Under the pieces are notes generated by a model. That model did no database searches. It was given only the letters and a program-made list of their open reading frames with translations, and had not been told where the DNA came from. 64,000 bases of DNA from Chromatocurvus sp046260765 (GTDB lineage: Bacteria; Pseudomonadota; Gammaproteobacteria; Pseudomonadales; Halieaceae), in NCBI GenBank assembly GCA_046260765.1, contig JBHEOO010000010.1, positions 30,023 to 94,022 of the forward strand, given 5' to 3'. Numbering within the stretch: position 1 is the stretch's first letter; every line of letters begins with the position of its first letter. Position numbers and translations under genes: made by a program. Shown here one piece after another: positions 16,251 through 25,491 of the stretch.

Positions 16251-19074
16251 GGCCCTCTCCGCTGCGGGCGATAATTCCCGCATCGCGGCGGCGCCAGCCG
16301 GAGGCGCGCGCCAGGGTCACCCGAGCTCCGGGTGCAAAGTCCTCACAGCCGGCCAGCCCAAGGCTGTAGCCGGCGCAAGCGCTCACCATCGCCGGGTCAA
16401 TACGTACTTCGAGCTCAGCGCCGGCGTCGCCGACGCGCACGCCGTCACCCGCCTCGACGCCGAGCGCCGCCGCGGCAGACGGCGCCAGGCTGATAAATGC
16501 GTCGGGGACCAGTTCGCGCACACCGGGACTCAGCGCAGAGAGCGGCTCACTGCCGAACAACACGGGCTGCGGCACAAGCTGCCAGCCCCCGCCATCGTCC
16601 GTCGCCGATGCCGGTGCCGTCGCGGCTGCGACGCGCTCCGGTAGATCGCCATCGCCCCCGTTGAGCAGGCGCACACCGGCAGGTCCACCCTGCAGCGGCC
16701 CGCCCGCCTCGGTCTGGAACTTGTGCAGTGCGTGGTTCGAGTTCCAGCCCGGGGCCCAGACGAAGGGGAGCAGCGCGCTGGACTCGCCGCCGTTGAATCC
16801 TTCCATGCTGTAGGCCAGGGGCGATTCCGCGTCCTCGGGTTGCTGCGGCTCGTGCACGGAGACATCGGCGCGCATGGCGGTGCGCCCGCTGTAGCGCTGC
16901 GGCTGGCGCGGCACGCGGGCGCCAGCGCTGCGGTAGTTGCGGCCCGGGGCCGCCGTCACCAATCCCGCGAGGACCGGCGCCGAGGCGGCACAGGCGGCCA
17001 CCACATCGTCAAAATGCTGCAGCGCCTGCCAGCGCTCGCCGCCCTGCGCGTGCAGCAATGACAGCAGCCAGTGCCAGGCCGGCTGGCGCGCCTCCCGCGG
17101 CGCGTACACCGGAAAATAGCGCTGGGCGCGCCCCTCCAGACTGATCAGGGTACCCTCGCTCTCGAGCTGGCTGGCGGTCGACAGCACCAGTCCGGCGGCA
17201 CTGGCGGTCGGCGTATCCAGGCAGTCGAGAACAATTACGTCGCGGAACGCGGCCAGCAGTGCCTCGATCTCCGCCCGCGGCCCGCGCCGGAGCAGGTCGT
17301 TCTCGAGCACCAGCAGCGTGCTCAGCTCGCCGGCCTCGGCGCGCTGGCGCAGCGTCGCCAGGTCCGGCGCCGTCGGGCCGTGCAGCAGGGCCTGCCCGAG
17401 GCTGTTCGCCTCGGGCACGATGAGCGAGAGCATTGCGGCAGCGCCAGCATCGGCACTCACATCTGCGCCTTCCTTTCTACTGGCGTCTTGATTGGCGAGG
17501 ATCGCGTCGCGTGCGGCGTCGGCAGGCGCTGCAAGCGCAGCAGCGACAGCGTGCGCCGCGTCGAGCAGGCGCGGCTCTCCGAGAGTCGTACCCGCGATCA
17601 CCAGCGGGCGCCTGGCCGCAGTGAGGGCAGCGGCGACCTCGGCGACCGGTCCCGGTGCGCCGGAAACCGGCTCACCGCGCAGGGACGCCGCCAGCGCCTC
17701 GCCAAAGGCGGCGATATCTGCCGGTGCCAGGTTGACGCAGTCCCTGGCGACATCGTCGAGGCGCGTACTGCCGGGCGCGACGATGAACAGCGGGCTGCGC
17801 AGATCCTGCGCCAGATTGCGGATCGCCGCGTCCTGCCAGGGCTGCAGGCCGATGCCCGCAGCGCGCTCAAAGGCGGCGTTGCGCACACTCTGGCGCAGCG
17901 CCAGGGCCAGCCGCGGCGCGCTGACGGTGAGGTCTTCGCCGAGTACCAGCACGCAGTCCGCCGCCTCGATCGCCTCGAGGTCGGGTACCGGCGCTGGCCC
18001 GGCGCGCAGCAGGGCCAGCGCCCGATCCACCAGCGGCTGCTCGTGGCGGGCGAAACCGGGTGCGCAGTTGGCCGCGCCGACCAGTTCGCGCAGCAGGTAG
18101 TTGCTCTCCACCGAGGCTCGCGGCGAGCCGATCCCGGCGACCCCGCCGGCCGCGAGACGCTCGGTGGCAGCGGCCAGCGCGCGCGGCCGGTCGATGGCGT
18201 CAAAGCGCCCGTCTTCACCGCGCAGTCCGGGGAAGTCGAGCCGGGCCTCGCCGTTTACCCAGCCCTGGCCGTAGCGGCCGCGGTCGCAGAGGAAATAGCC
18301 ATTGACCGCCGAGTTGAAGCGGTTGTGCACGCGCTTGAGGCGTCCGTAGCGCTCGCCGGGGAAGGTATTGCAGCCTACCGCGCAACCCGCACACACCGAG
18401 GGCGCCGACTGCAGGTCCCACTTGCGCGTGTAGTCGCCCAGCAGCGTGCGATCCGTGAACACGCCCGTGGGGCACACTTCGACCAGGTTGCCGGCGAACT
18501 CGCTCTCGAGCACCCCGTCCTCGTGGCGGCCAAAGTACACCCGATCGCGGGAGGCCAGAGCCGCCAGGTCCGTGCCGCCGGCGTAGTCGCGGTAATAGCG
18601 CGTGCAGCGGTAGCAGGTGATACAGCGATTCATCTCATGGTGCACCAGCGGACCTAGATACTGGTTGCGGAAGGTCCGCTTGCTACCGCGATAGCGCCGG
18701 TCGCGATGACCGGTCATCACGGTCATGTCCTGCAGGTGACACTCGCCGCCCTCGGAGCACACCGGGCAGTCGTGGGGATGGTTGATCATCAGCGTTTCCA
18801 CCACCGCGCGACGAAAGTCGCCGGCACGATTGCCAGCGAGTGAAAAACGCGCGCCGTCGGTGATCGCAGTCATACAGCCCATGACGATGCGCCCGCGCTC
18901 GTCATCCGCGTCCTGGTATTGCACGACCGCGCACTGGCGGCAGGCGCCTACCGAGCCCATAGCCGGATGCCAGCAGAAATACGGCAGATCGAGACCGAGA
19001 GAGAGGCAGGACTCGAGCAGGTTCCTGCCCGCCTCGACGGTGTAGGCCACACCATCGACATGGATCGTTGCCAT
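16243..19074 (-). CDS. nuoG: NADH-quinone oxidoreductase subunit G
   Basis: A 943-residue peripheral-arm subunit with several Fe-S clusters. The N-terminal 2Fe-2S ferredoxin domain has cysteines in LPYFCWHPAMGSVGACRQC and VMGCM. A His/Cys4 cluster lies in HPHDCPVCSEGGECHLQD. Two further 4Fe-4S sets lie in CITCYRCTRYYRDYAG...CPTG and CAGCAVGCNTF. The rest is a molybdopterin-oxidoreductase-like domain without cofactor. Its middle and C-terminal portions are the least conserved part of the operon. ATG at 19074 forms an ATGA overlap with nuoF. Confidence 0.96.
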   Translation of the reverse strand: MATIHVDGVAYTVEAGRNLLESCLSLGLDLPYFCWHPAMGSVGACRQCAVVQYQDADDERGRIVMGCMTAITDGARFSLAGNRAGDFRRAVVETLMINHPHDCPVCSEGGECHLQDMTVMTGHRDRRYRGSKRTFRNQYLGPLVHHEMNRCITCYRCTRYYRDYAGGTDLAALASRDRVYFGRHEDGVLESEFAGNLVEVCPTGVFTDRTLLGDYTRKWDLQSAPSVCAGCAVGCNTFPGERYGRLKRVHNRFNSAVNGYFLCDRGRYGQGWVNGEARLDFPGLRGEDGRFDAIDRPRALAAATERLAAGGVAGIGSPRASVESNYLLRELVGAANCAPGFARHEQPLVDRALALLRAGPAPVPDLEAIEAADCVLVLGEDLTVSAPRLALALRQSVRNAAFERAAGIGLQPWQDAAIRNLAQDLRSPLFIVAPGSTRLDDVARDCVNLAPADIAAFGEALAASLRGEPVSGAPGPVAEVAAALTAARRPLVIAGTTLGEPRLLDAAHAVAAALAAPADAARDAILANQDASRKEGADVSADAGAAAMLSLIVPEANSLGQALLHGPTAPDLATLRQRAEAGELSTLLVLENDLLRRGPRAEIEALLAAFRDVIVLDCLDTPTASAAGLVLSTASQLESEGTLISLEGRAQRYFPVYAPREARQPAWHWLLSLLHAQGGERWQALQHFDDVVAACAASAPVLAGLVTAAPGRNYRSAGARVPRQPQRYSGRTAMRADVSVHEPQQPEDAESPLAYSMEGFNGGESSALLPFVWAPGWNSNHALHKFQTEAGGPLQGGPAGVRLLNGGDGDLPERVAAATAPASATDDGGGWQLVPQPVLFGSEPLSALSPGVRELVPDAFISLAPSAAAALGVEAGDGVRVGDAGAELEVRIDPAMVSACAGYSLGLAGCEDFAPGARVTLARASGWRRRDAGIIARSGEGHA

Positions 19075-20384
19075 CAGTGCGCCCCCTCCCCGGCCCAGGG
19101 ACAAGCGCCCTGAAGATGCGCCTCGAAATCATCGCGGAAATACTTCAACCCGCTGTTCACCGGCCCCATGGCGCCCGGCGCCAGTGCGCAGTGGGTATTG
19201 CCCGGTGAACCGATATAGTCCACCTGGAAGGCCAGTGTGTCGAGGTCCTCGGCGCGACCGCGCCCCGCTTCCAGGTCGGCGAGAATGCGGGTGGTCCAGG
19301 GCAGCCCCTCGCGACAGGGTGTGCAGAAGCCGCAGGATTCCTGGGCGAAAAACGCTGATAGATTGTGCACGAAGCCCACCGGGCAGGTGCGGTCGTCGAG
19401 CACGATCATGGTGCCGGTACCCAGGCGGCTGCCGGCGCCGGCGACGCTGGCGTAGTCCAGCGGCACGTCGAGGTGCTCCTCCACCAGGAAGTCCGTAGAG
19501 CCGCCCCCCGGTAGAAACCCGCGCAATCGATAGCCGTCGCGCATGCCACCGGCATGGTCCTCGAGGATCTCGCGCGCCGTGGTGCCGATGGGCAGTTCCC
19601 AGCACCCTGGCCTGTTGACGCGACCGCTGAAGCCATACAGCTTGGTGCCGCTATCCTCGCCGCGGCCCAGGTCGCGGTACCAGTCGGCGCCCCAGGCGAA
19701 AATATGCGGCACGCTGCACAGGGTCTCGACGTTGTTGACGATGGTCGGTCGCCCCCAGAGCCCGCTGACCTGCGGAAACGGCGGCTTTGCCCGCGGGATG
19801 GCGCGCTTGCCCTCGAGGGCATTGATCAGGGCTGTCTCCTCGCCGCAGATATAGCGCCCGGCGCTCACATGCACATGCATGTCGAGGCGATAGCCGGAAC
19901 CGAGAATGTCATCGCCGAGATAACCCCGCGCCCGCGCCGCCGCGATCGCCTCCCGCAGCAGGCGGGCGGCGTAGACGTACTCGCCGCGGATGAACACGTA
20001 GGCAATATCGGCGTCGATGGTGTAGGCCGCAAGGATCATGCCCTCGATAAGCTGGTGCGGATCACACTCCATGAGCAGCCGGTCCTTGAAGGTGCCGGGC
20101 TCCATCTCGTCCGCATTGCAGATCAGGTAGCGGTGCCCCGGCCCCGCGTCCTCGCGACCGGGGACAAACTTCCACTTGGTCCCGGTCGGGAAACCGGCAC
20201 CGCCGCGGCCGCGCAGACCCGAGTCGATCACCGTCTGCAGGCAGTCGGACGGGTCCCGCTGTCCAACGCTTGCGCGCAGCGCCGCATAGCCGCCATTCGC
20301 CTCGTAGGCCTGGATATCCACCGGACGGCGGTCGGGCCGGACGTTGCGCGTGAGCGGTCGGGTCGGCGCTGAATCAGGCGTCAT
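19074..20384 (-). CDS. nuoF: NADH-quinone oxidoreductase subunit F (NADH and FMN binding)
   Basis: A 436-residue subunit that oxidises NADH through FMN and passes electrons to cluster N3. FMN/NADH loops are LRGRGGAGFPTGTKWKF and the GEETALINALEGKRA region. N3 ligands are CGFCTPCREG plus the Cys of GNTHC. Two ATG codons lie 6 nt apart (20390, 20384). I chose 20384 because GGGGAGG then sits about 6 nt upstream, whereas it would abut the first ATG. It overlaps nuoE by 11 nt. Confidence 0.97.
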   Translation of the reverse strand: MTPDSAPTRPLTRNVRPDRRPVDIQAYEANGGYAALRASVGQRDPSDCLQTVIDSGLRGRGGAGFPTGTKWKFVPGREDAGPGHRYLICNADEMEPGTFKDRLLMECDPHQLIEGMILAAYTIDADIAYVFIRGEYVYAARLLREAIAAARARGYLGDDILGSGYRLDMHVHVSAGRYICGEETALINALEGKRAIPRAKPPFPQVSGLWGRPTIVNNVETLCSVPHIFAWGADWYRDLGRGEDSGTKLYGFSGRVNRPGCWELPIGTTAREILEDHAGGMRDGYRLRGFLPGGGSTDFLVEEHLDVPLDYASVAGAGSRLGTGTMIVLDDRTCPVGFVHNLSAFFAQESCGFCTPCREGLPWTTRILADLEAGRGRAEDLDTLAFQVDYIGSPGNTHCALAPGAMGPVNSGLKYFRDDFEAHLQGACPWAGEGAH

Positions 20385-20895
20385 CGCCATCCTCCCCGGC
20401 AAGCAGTTGCTCCAGCGCCGCGTCGTCAACCCGCGTGTGCAGCTCATCATCGAGCATGAGCACCGGCGCGCGGTCGCAGGCACCAAGGCAGGGGACCGGC
20501 AGCAGCGTGAAGCGGCCATCGGCGCTGGTTTCTCCCGGCGCGATGCCGAGCCGGGAGCCGATGCCTTCGCGGATGCGGTCGCAGCCCTCGATCCAGCAGC
20601 TCACGGAATTGCACAGCAGGATGACGTGCTCGCCCACGGGGCGGCGGAAGATCAGGTTGTAGAACGTCGCAATGCCCTCAAGCTCATCCGCGGCCATGCC
20701 GAGATACCGCGCCACCGCTCGCAAGCTGTCGTCGGAGATCCAGCCGCGCTGCGCCTGCACGATGCGCAGGGCGTCGATGGCGGCCGCCGACCGATACGGC
20801 AGATGCGCCAGCTCCGCGTCAATAGCTGCCCGCTCGCCTTCGCTCAGCGTTGCCAGCAGGTTCTCGGACGCGTCGCTGTGCATAGCGTCGGTCAC
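20374..20895 (-). CDS. nuoE: NADH-quinone oxidoreductase subunit E
   Basis: A 173-residue thioredoxin-fold subunit carrying 2Fe-2S cluster N1a. Ligands are visible as CNSVSC (spacing C-x4-C) and CLGAC (C-x3-C), with the helical N-terminal domain and ELEGIATFYNLI ahead of them. GTG at 20895 begins 2 nt after the nuoCD stop. ATG at 20883 is an alternative that would remove four residues. Confidence 0.96.
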   Translation of the reverse strand: MTDAMHSDASENLLATLSEGERAAIDAELAHLPYRSAAAIDALRIVQAQRGWISDDSLRAVARYLGMAADELEGIATFYNLIFRRPVGEHVILLCNSVSCWIEGCDRIREGIGSRLGIAPGETSADGRFTLLPVPCLGACDRAPVLMLDDELHTRVDDAALEQLLAGEDGDDA

Positions 20896-20897
20896 CG

Positions 20898-22649
20898 CTA
20901 GCGGTCCACGTCCGCCATGACGAAGTCGATACTGGCGATGATCGCGATCAGGTCCGGAATCATCAGCCCCCGGGAAATCAGCGGGATCTGCTGCAGGGCG
21001 GCAAAGGACGGCGTGCGGATGCGTGTGCGGTAGGCACCGCTGCCGCCGTCGCTGACCAGGTGATAGCTGTTGATACCCTTGGTCGCCTCGATCGGCACGC
21101 AGGCCTCCCCCGCCGGCACAACCGGCCCCCAGCTGACATTGACGAAGTGGTGGATCAGCGTCTCGATGTCGTTGAGCATGCCCTCCCGCGGCGGCGGCGT
21201 GGTCAGCCGGTGTTCGCTCTTCACTGGGCCCTCGGGCATGTTATCGAGACACTGGCGGATAATGTGCAGGCTCTGGCGCATTTCCTCGACGCGCATCAGC
21301 GCGCGGTCGTAGCAGTCTCCCCGATGACCCACGGGAACCTCGAACTCGAAATCCTCATAGCCGGCGTAGGGCCGGTCCCGGCGCAGGTCGAAATCATATC
21401 CCGTGGCGCGCAGGCTCGGTCCGGTGATGCCCCAGGCGATGGCTTCGGCGGCGCTGTAGCTGCCGATACCCACCGTGCGCTGGCGCAGGATCGAGTTATC
21501 CATGGCCATTTTCTGGTAGTGGTCCAGACGCGCCGGCATGCTGTCGATGAACTCGCGCAGCATGCGGTCCCAGCCCCGCGGCAGGTCCGCGGCGACGCCG
21601 CCGATGCGGAACCACGCGGGGTGCATGCGCGCGCCGGTAATGGCCTCGACCACGGCGAACAGTCGCTCCCGGTCCGCAAACATGTAGAACACCGGCGACA
21701 TCTGCCCGATGTCCTGCACAAAGGTGCCGTAGAACACCAGGTGGCTGGAGATACGGAACAGCTCCGCCAGCATGATGCGGATAACCCGCGCCCGCGGCGG
21801 CACCTCGATGCCGGCGAGTTTTTCCACCGATAGCACGTAGGCGAGGTTGTTCATGACCCCGGCCACATAGTCGATCCGGTCTGTATAGGGTATGTAGGTA
21901 TGCCAGCTCTGGCGCTCGCCCATCTTCTCGGCGCCGCGGTGGTGGTAACCGATGTCCGGCACCGCATCGACGATCACCTCGCCGTCGAGCTGCAGGGCGA
22001 TGCGGAACACGCCGTGCACCGAGGGGTGGTTCGGCCCCAGGTTGAGGAACAGGAACTCGGCATCCTCGCTCGCCGGCGCCATGCCCCACTCCTCCGGCCG
22101 AAAACGCAGGGCTTCCTGCTCAATCGCCTGTTTCTCGACATCCAGGCTGAAGGGTTCGAGCTCCGTGGCGCGGGCCGGGTGGTCCTTGCGCAGGGCATGG
22201 CCCTGCCAGGTGGGTGGCAGGATAATCCGCCGCAGGTTCGGGTGGCCGCTGAACTCGACGCCGAACATGTCCCAGACTTCGCGCTCGTACCAGTTGGCGT
22301 TCGGCCACACCGGTACCGCCGAAGGCAGCACCGGGTCATCTATCGACACCGCCGCTTTCACCCGCAGCTCGCGGCAGCCCTCTAGGTTGAACAGGTGGTA
22401 GACGACGGTGAAATCTGCAGCGACCGCCTGGCGGTGGCGGCGCTGGCGCTCGTCGATGGCGAACAGATCCAGCAGCATGGGGTAGTCACGCTGCGCTTCG
22501 CGCAGCGTGCCCAGCAGGTGCTCACGCGGCACCCAGACGGTGGGTGTGCCGTCCGCGCAGGGCTGCTCCGTGAGCGGCGCGCTGTCCAGGCGTACCGCCA
22601 ACCTCTGCAGGGCGGCTGCAGGCCCAGGGGCCACTGCCTCATCCACCAC
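20898..22649 (-). CDS. nuoC: NADH-quinone oxidoreductase fused subunits C and D
   Basis: A 583-residue fusion of the 30-kDa (C) and 49-kDa (D) subunits. Residues about 1-180 are NuoC, with the signature WYEREVWDMFGVEFSGHPNL and the RKDHPA end. From about 195 onward is NuoD, with FLNLGPNHPSVHGVFRI, the quinone-site His-containing GYHHRGAEK, and the C-terminal ASIDFVMADVDR. The C-D fusion also occurs in enterobacteria and many other gammaproteobacteria. GTG at 22649, immediately followed by another GTG, has GAGGGG upstream. Confidence 0.97.
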   Translation of the reverse strand: MVDEAVAPGPAAALQRLAVRLDSAPLTEQPCADGTPTVWVPREHLLGTLREAQRDYPMLLDLFAIDERQRRHRQAVAADFTVVYHLFNLEGCRELRVKAAVSIDDPVLPSAVPVWPNANWYEREVWDMFGVEFSGHPNLRRIILPPTWQGHALRKDHPARATELEPFSLDVEKQAIEQEALRFRPEEWGMAPASEDAEFLFLNLGPNHPSVHGVFRIALQLDGEVIVDAVPDIGYHHRGAEKMGERQSWHTYIPYTDRIDYVAGVMNNLAYVLSVEKLAGIEVPPRARVIRIMLAELFRISSHLVFYGTFVQDIGQMSPVFYMFADRERLFAVVEAITGARMHPAWFRIGGVAADLPRGWDRMLREFIDSMPARLDHYQKMAMDNSILRQRTVGIGSYSAAEAIAWGITGPSLRATGYDFDLRRDRPYAGYEDFEFEVPVGHRGDCYDRALMRVEEMRQSLHIIRQCLDNMPEGPVKSEHRLTTPPPREGMLNDIETLIHHFVNVSWGPVVPAGEACVPIEATKGINSYHLVSDGGSGAYRTRIRTPSFAALQQIPLISRGLMIPDLIAIIASIDFVMADVDR

Positions 22650-22661
22650 GCCGCCCCTCGC

Positions 22662-23366
22662 CTATACGTCGTCAGGACTGCGCAGGTCCCGCACCCGGCT
22701 GCGCTGTTCCTGCAGCCGGTCCCGGTGCACTGGCATAGGCGAGCGCTGGACTCTCGTTTCGACACCCGTTTCGACACCCGTTTCGCCGCTCGTTTCGCCG
22801 CTCATTTCGCCAACGGTCCAGCCCAGTGGCCGGCGCTCGCGGCCAATGGCCTCCTGCAGCATGATCAGGCCCTGCAGCAGCGCTTCCGGCCGCGGCGGGC
22901 AGCCCGGCACGTAGACGTCTACCGGAATGAACTTGTCGACGCCCTGAACGACGCTGTAGATGTCGTACATGCCGCCGGAGTTGGCGCAGGAGCCCATGGA
23001 AATGATCCAGCGCGGCTCGAGCAGCTGGTCGTACAGGTGCTGGACCACCGGCGCCATCTTGCGGAACACGGTGCCGGAAATGACCATGAGATCCGCCTGT
23101 CGCGGCGTCGCCCGGATCACCTCGGAGCCGAAGCGGGCGATGTCGTGCCGGCTGGTGAACGCGGTGGCCATCTCGACGTAGCAGCACGAGAGGCCGAAGT
23201 TGAACGGCCAGAGGGAATTTGCCCGGCCCCAGGCAATGAGGTCCTCAAGACGCGCAAACAGCACATTGCGCTGTATCTGCTCCGCCATGTTCGCCGTGGC
23301 ACCACCCGGGGCCGCGCTTGCGCCACTGGCGATCAGATCTTCTGGCCGGGTCAGGTTCCACTGCAT
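22662..23366 (-). CDS. nuoB: NADH-quinone oxidoreductase subunit B with repeat-bearing C-terminal tail
   Basis: A 234-residue subunit carrying 4Fe-4S cluster N2, the direct donor to quinone. Ligands are the tandem cysteines of GLSCCYVEM (61-62), the Cys of MGSCANSGG and the Cys of PGCPPRPEALL. The core ends near residue 180. After that comes a tail of about 50 residues containing short repeats (SGET, GVET) and a charged Arg-rich end, longer than I know for plain NuoB. The repeat is encoded by 22755-22811. ATG at 23366 overlaps the nuoA stop (ATGA). Confidence 0.96.
   Translation of the reverse strand: MQWNLTRPEDLIASGASAAPGGATANMAEQIQRNVLFARLEDLIAWGRANSLWPFNFGLSCCYVEMATAFTSRHDIARFGSEVIRATPRQADLMVISGTVFRKMAPVVQHLYDQLLEPRWIISMGSCANSGGMYDIYSVVQGVDKFIPVDVYVPGCPPRPEALLQGLIMLQEAIGRERRPLGWTVGEMSGETSGETGVETGVETRVQRSPMPVHRDRLQEQRSRVRDLRSPDDV
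22755..22811. repeat. 12-bp tandem repeat inside nuoB
   Basis: Four adjacent 12-bp units starting CGTTTCG (two ending ACACC, two ending CCGCT) and a fifth partial copy keep the nuoB frame. They encode the tetrapeptides SGET and GVET near residues 186-204. The unit length is a multiple of three, so copy-number changes would lengthen or shorten the tail without breaking the gene. Confidence 0.85.
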
Positions 23367-23779
23367 CAGTCAGCCTGCCCCAGTTCCCAGGGCCGCGCCG
23401 GCGCCCGGCGCCGATTGCCCCAGTTCAGCACCCCGCAGCGCAGGGCGTAGACCAGGGCAGCGAGAAGAATGCCGATAAAAATGGCGGCGCTGGCGAAGCC
23501 GGCCCAGCCGAGCTCGAGGACGGCGATCGCCCAGGCGAACAGGAATACGGTTTCGAGATCGAACAGGACAAACAATATGGCCACGAGATAAAAATCCACG
23601 GAGAAGCGGATCTGCGCCGAACCGACCGGGAGCACGCCGGACTCAAAAGGCGTGTTGGTCGCGCTGTTGGCGCGATGACGACCGAGTAGCCTGGCAGCAG
23701 CGAGCATGGTGAACACGAGCGCGCCGATCCCGGCGAGGTAAACAAGAAAAGGCCACAGCGACGGCGCAGCGTCGGTCAT
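23366..23779 (-). CDS. nuoA: NADH-quinone oxidoreductase subunit A
   Basis: A 137-residue, three-helix membrane subunit at the base of the peripheral arm. It has the conserved TPFESGVLPVGSAQIRFSVDFYLVAILFVLFDLETVFLFAWA core, including the Asp/Glu pair of FDLETVF. ATG at 23779 follows GGGGAAG. The open frame to 23860 lacks homology. This is the first gene of the nuo operon. Confidence 0.96.
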   Translation of the reverse strand: MTDAAPSLWPFLVYLAGIGALVFTMLAAARLLGRHRANSATNTPFESGVLPVGSAQIRFSVDFYLVAILFVLFDLETVFLFAWAIAVLELGWAGFASAAIFIGILLAALVYALRCGVLNWGNRRRAPARPWELGQAD

Positions 23780-24148
23780 TGCATTGCTTCCCCGGCGCGT
23801 TTGACCGCGCTTGGGTCGCTCAGCGGAATCCTGGAAAATCTGCGCAAGCGAGTGTTGCAACTCGGCACTGTTTCATCCCCTGCTGTCACTGCGATTCAGC
23901 GCCCTGAAAGCGGCGCTACCGCGAACTCTCTCATACATTCTCGATTATCTTTGTGCTTTATTATCTGCTTTGTTCTATTTTCAGACGAGTGCATATGTAA
24001 AGCTCGAGTGTTACGCCGTTATCTTTATGCACCGCTTCGCATGAGACTCTAGTCCCGCCACCTGTGAAACGCAAGGCGCGCTCGCCAGCACCGAGGACAG
24101 TGGGGCGCATGGTGCGACAGGCGCTAAACGAGGGATAAATGCCGCGCG
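23780..24148 (-). promoter_or_regulatory. Long leader and promoter region of the nuo operon
   Basis: This 369-bp stretch holds no credible gene. The middle (about 23925-24030) is distinctly AT-rich compared with the operon and contains several TATA-like strings on the minus strand, including GATAAT twice, so the nuo promoter probably lies there. That would leave a 5' leader of 150 nt or more. No hexamer pair with proper spacing could be fixed by eye. Confidence 0.45.
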
Positions 24149-24400
24149 TCAGCGCTTGTACTGCGTCGGACAGTAACCCCGACTGACCGCCGGATCGCGC
24201 AGCGCGCCGTGCTTGGTCTTGCGGCCACTCACCCGGGCGCGCCACAGACGAAATGACCCGGGCTTGAGATTGCGGCGCATCAGCCGGATGACCGCCGATT
24301 CATCAAGCCCGTACAGGGCATCGATCGCCTCAAACGGCGTGCGGTCTTCCCAGGCCATTTCGATAACGCGTGATGTGTCAGCAGTCGACAGACGTTTCAT
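24149..24400 (-). CDS. DUF2805 / TIGR03643-type small protein
   Basis: An 83-residue soluble protein matching the DUF2805/TIGR03643 pattern: an N-terminal SRVIEMAWEDRTPFEAID, the LYGLDESAVIRLMRRNLKPGSFRLWRARVSGR block and the ending KH..LRDPAVSRGYCPTQYKR. The middle resembles a helix-turn-helix with basic residues, but no function is known to me for this family. It stands 29 bp upstream of the 2-hydroxyacid dehydrogenase stop and is transcribed in the direction of nuoA. Confidence 0.82.
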   Translation of the reverse strand: MKRLSTADTSRVIEMAWEDRTPFEAIDALYGLDESAVIRLMRRNLKPGSFRLWRARVSGRKTKHGALRDPAVSRGYCPTQYKR

Positions 24401-24429
24401 GAGTATCTCTCTGTGGCAAAGTCGCCTTG

Positions 24430-25398
24430 TCAGTCATACACCGCAGCATTGGCACAGTGCAGCATGCGCTCTCCCGACATTGCGGCCAGCGCGTTATCTA
24501 CCGCCATATCCGCCATGCGTCGCCGCGTGGCAGCTGTCGCACTACCGATGTGCGGTGTCAGTACTACGTTTGGCAGGGTCAGCAGCGGATTATCCTCGGG
24601 TACCGGTTCGCGGGAAAACACGTCGATTCCCGCAGCCAGAAGGCGACCGCCGGACAGGGCGCTGGCGAGAGCCTCCTCATCCACAATACCGCCGCGCGCG
24701 GTGTTCACCAGAACCGCATCGCTTTTCATCAGGGCAATACGATCAGCATTGATAAGGTTGCGCGTGTCGTCACTTAATGCCACAGTTATTATGACGAAAT
24801 CGCTGCGTGCCAGCAGATCTTCCAGTGCCACCTGCTCTACGTCTGGAACATCCCGCGCCGAGCGGTTCCAGCCAAGTAACTGCATGCCAAAACCGCCTGC
24901 ACGACGCGCTACGGCGGTGCCTATGGCGCCAAGTCCGACAATGCCCAGTGTCGCGCCGGCAATGTCCTTGCCGACAAAAAAATCCGGCGACCAGGCGTTA
25001 CCCGGGGTCCAGTGGCCCTGGCGGATAAAGCGGTCCGCCTCGACCACGCGGCGCGAGGCTGCCATCAGCAGAGCAAAGGTGGTATCTGCGGTGGTCTCCA
25101 CCAGAACGCCGGGCGTATGTCCCACGGGAATACCGCGTTCCGTCGCTGCGGCAAGATCAATGTGGTCGACCCCCACCGACATGCTGGAGACGAAGCGCAA
25201 TTTCGGAAGCATCTCCAGCAGAGCGCGATCGATGCGATCGGTGAGCAGACAGACAACGCCATCGGCGTCGGTCAGCTCCTTGCGCAGTGCGGTGCCGGGG
25301 AGCAGGCCCGGGCCGAGCCAGACATTCATATCGCTGTGCTGGCAAAGCGTGTGGATGCGCTCGCCGGGCAGCTGATGCGTAACAAACACTTTATACAT
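24430..25398 (-). CDS. D-2-hydroxyacid dehydrogenase (glyoxylate/hydroxypyruvate reductase type)
   Basis: A 322-residue NAD(P)-dependent oxidoreductase that reduces a 2-oxoacid to a D-2-hydroxyacid. The Rossmann motif is GIVGLGAIG. The catalytic triad is recognisable as Arg in VNTARGGIVDE, Glu in VFSREPVPEDNPLL and His in LTPHIGSAT. The close match to the GRHPR-like branch (GVDHIDLAAATERGIPVGHTPGVL) suggests glyoxylate or hydroxypyruvate as substrate, though the exact substrate cannot be read from sequence. A DUF2805 gene follows on the same strand. Confidence 0.9.
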   Translation of the reverse strand: MYKVFVTHQLPGERIHTLCQHSDMNVWLGPGLLPGTALRKELTDADGVVCLLTDRIDRALLEMLPKLRFVSSMSVGVDHIDLAAATERGIPVGHTPGVLVETTADTTFALLMAASRRVVEADRFIRQGHWTPGNAWSPDFFVGKDIAGATLGIVGLGAIGTAVARRAGGFGMQLLGWNRSARDVPDVEQVALEDLLARSDFVIITVALSDDTRNLINADRIALMKSDAVLVNTARGGIVDEEALASALSGGRLLAAGIDVFSREPVPEDNPLLTLPNVVLTPHIGSATAATRRRMADMAVDNALAAMSGERMLHCANAAVYD

Positions 25399-25491
25399 GG
25401 CGAAAGCTTAGCCTATTCCGCCACCCAACATAACCGGAACCGCGCGTCTTGAGCACGGTCTTACAGCTACACAGAGAGAGTTTTCGAAAGT

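Noticed and set aside
17071..18657. 528-codon plus-strand frame opposite nuoG
   Set aside because: Antisense shadow of a well-supported gene, with Arg/Gly/Gln-rich sequence and no ribosome site.
20898..22649. nuoC-nuoD fusion as unusual
   Set aside because: The fusion is standard in enterobacteria and many other gammaproteobacteria.
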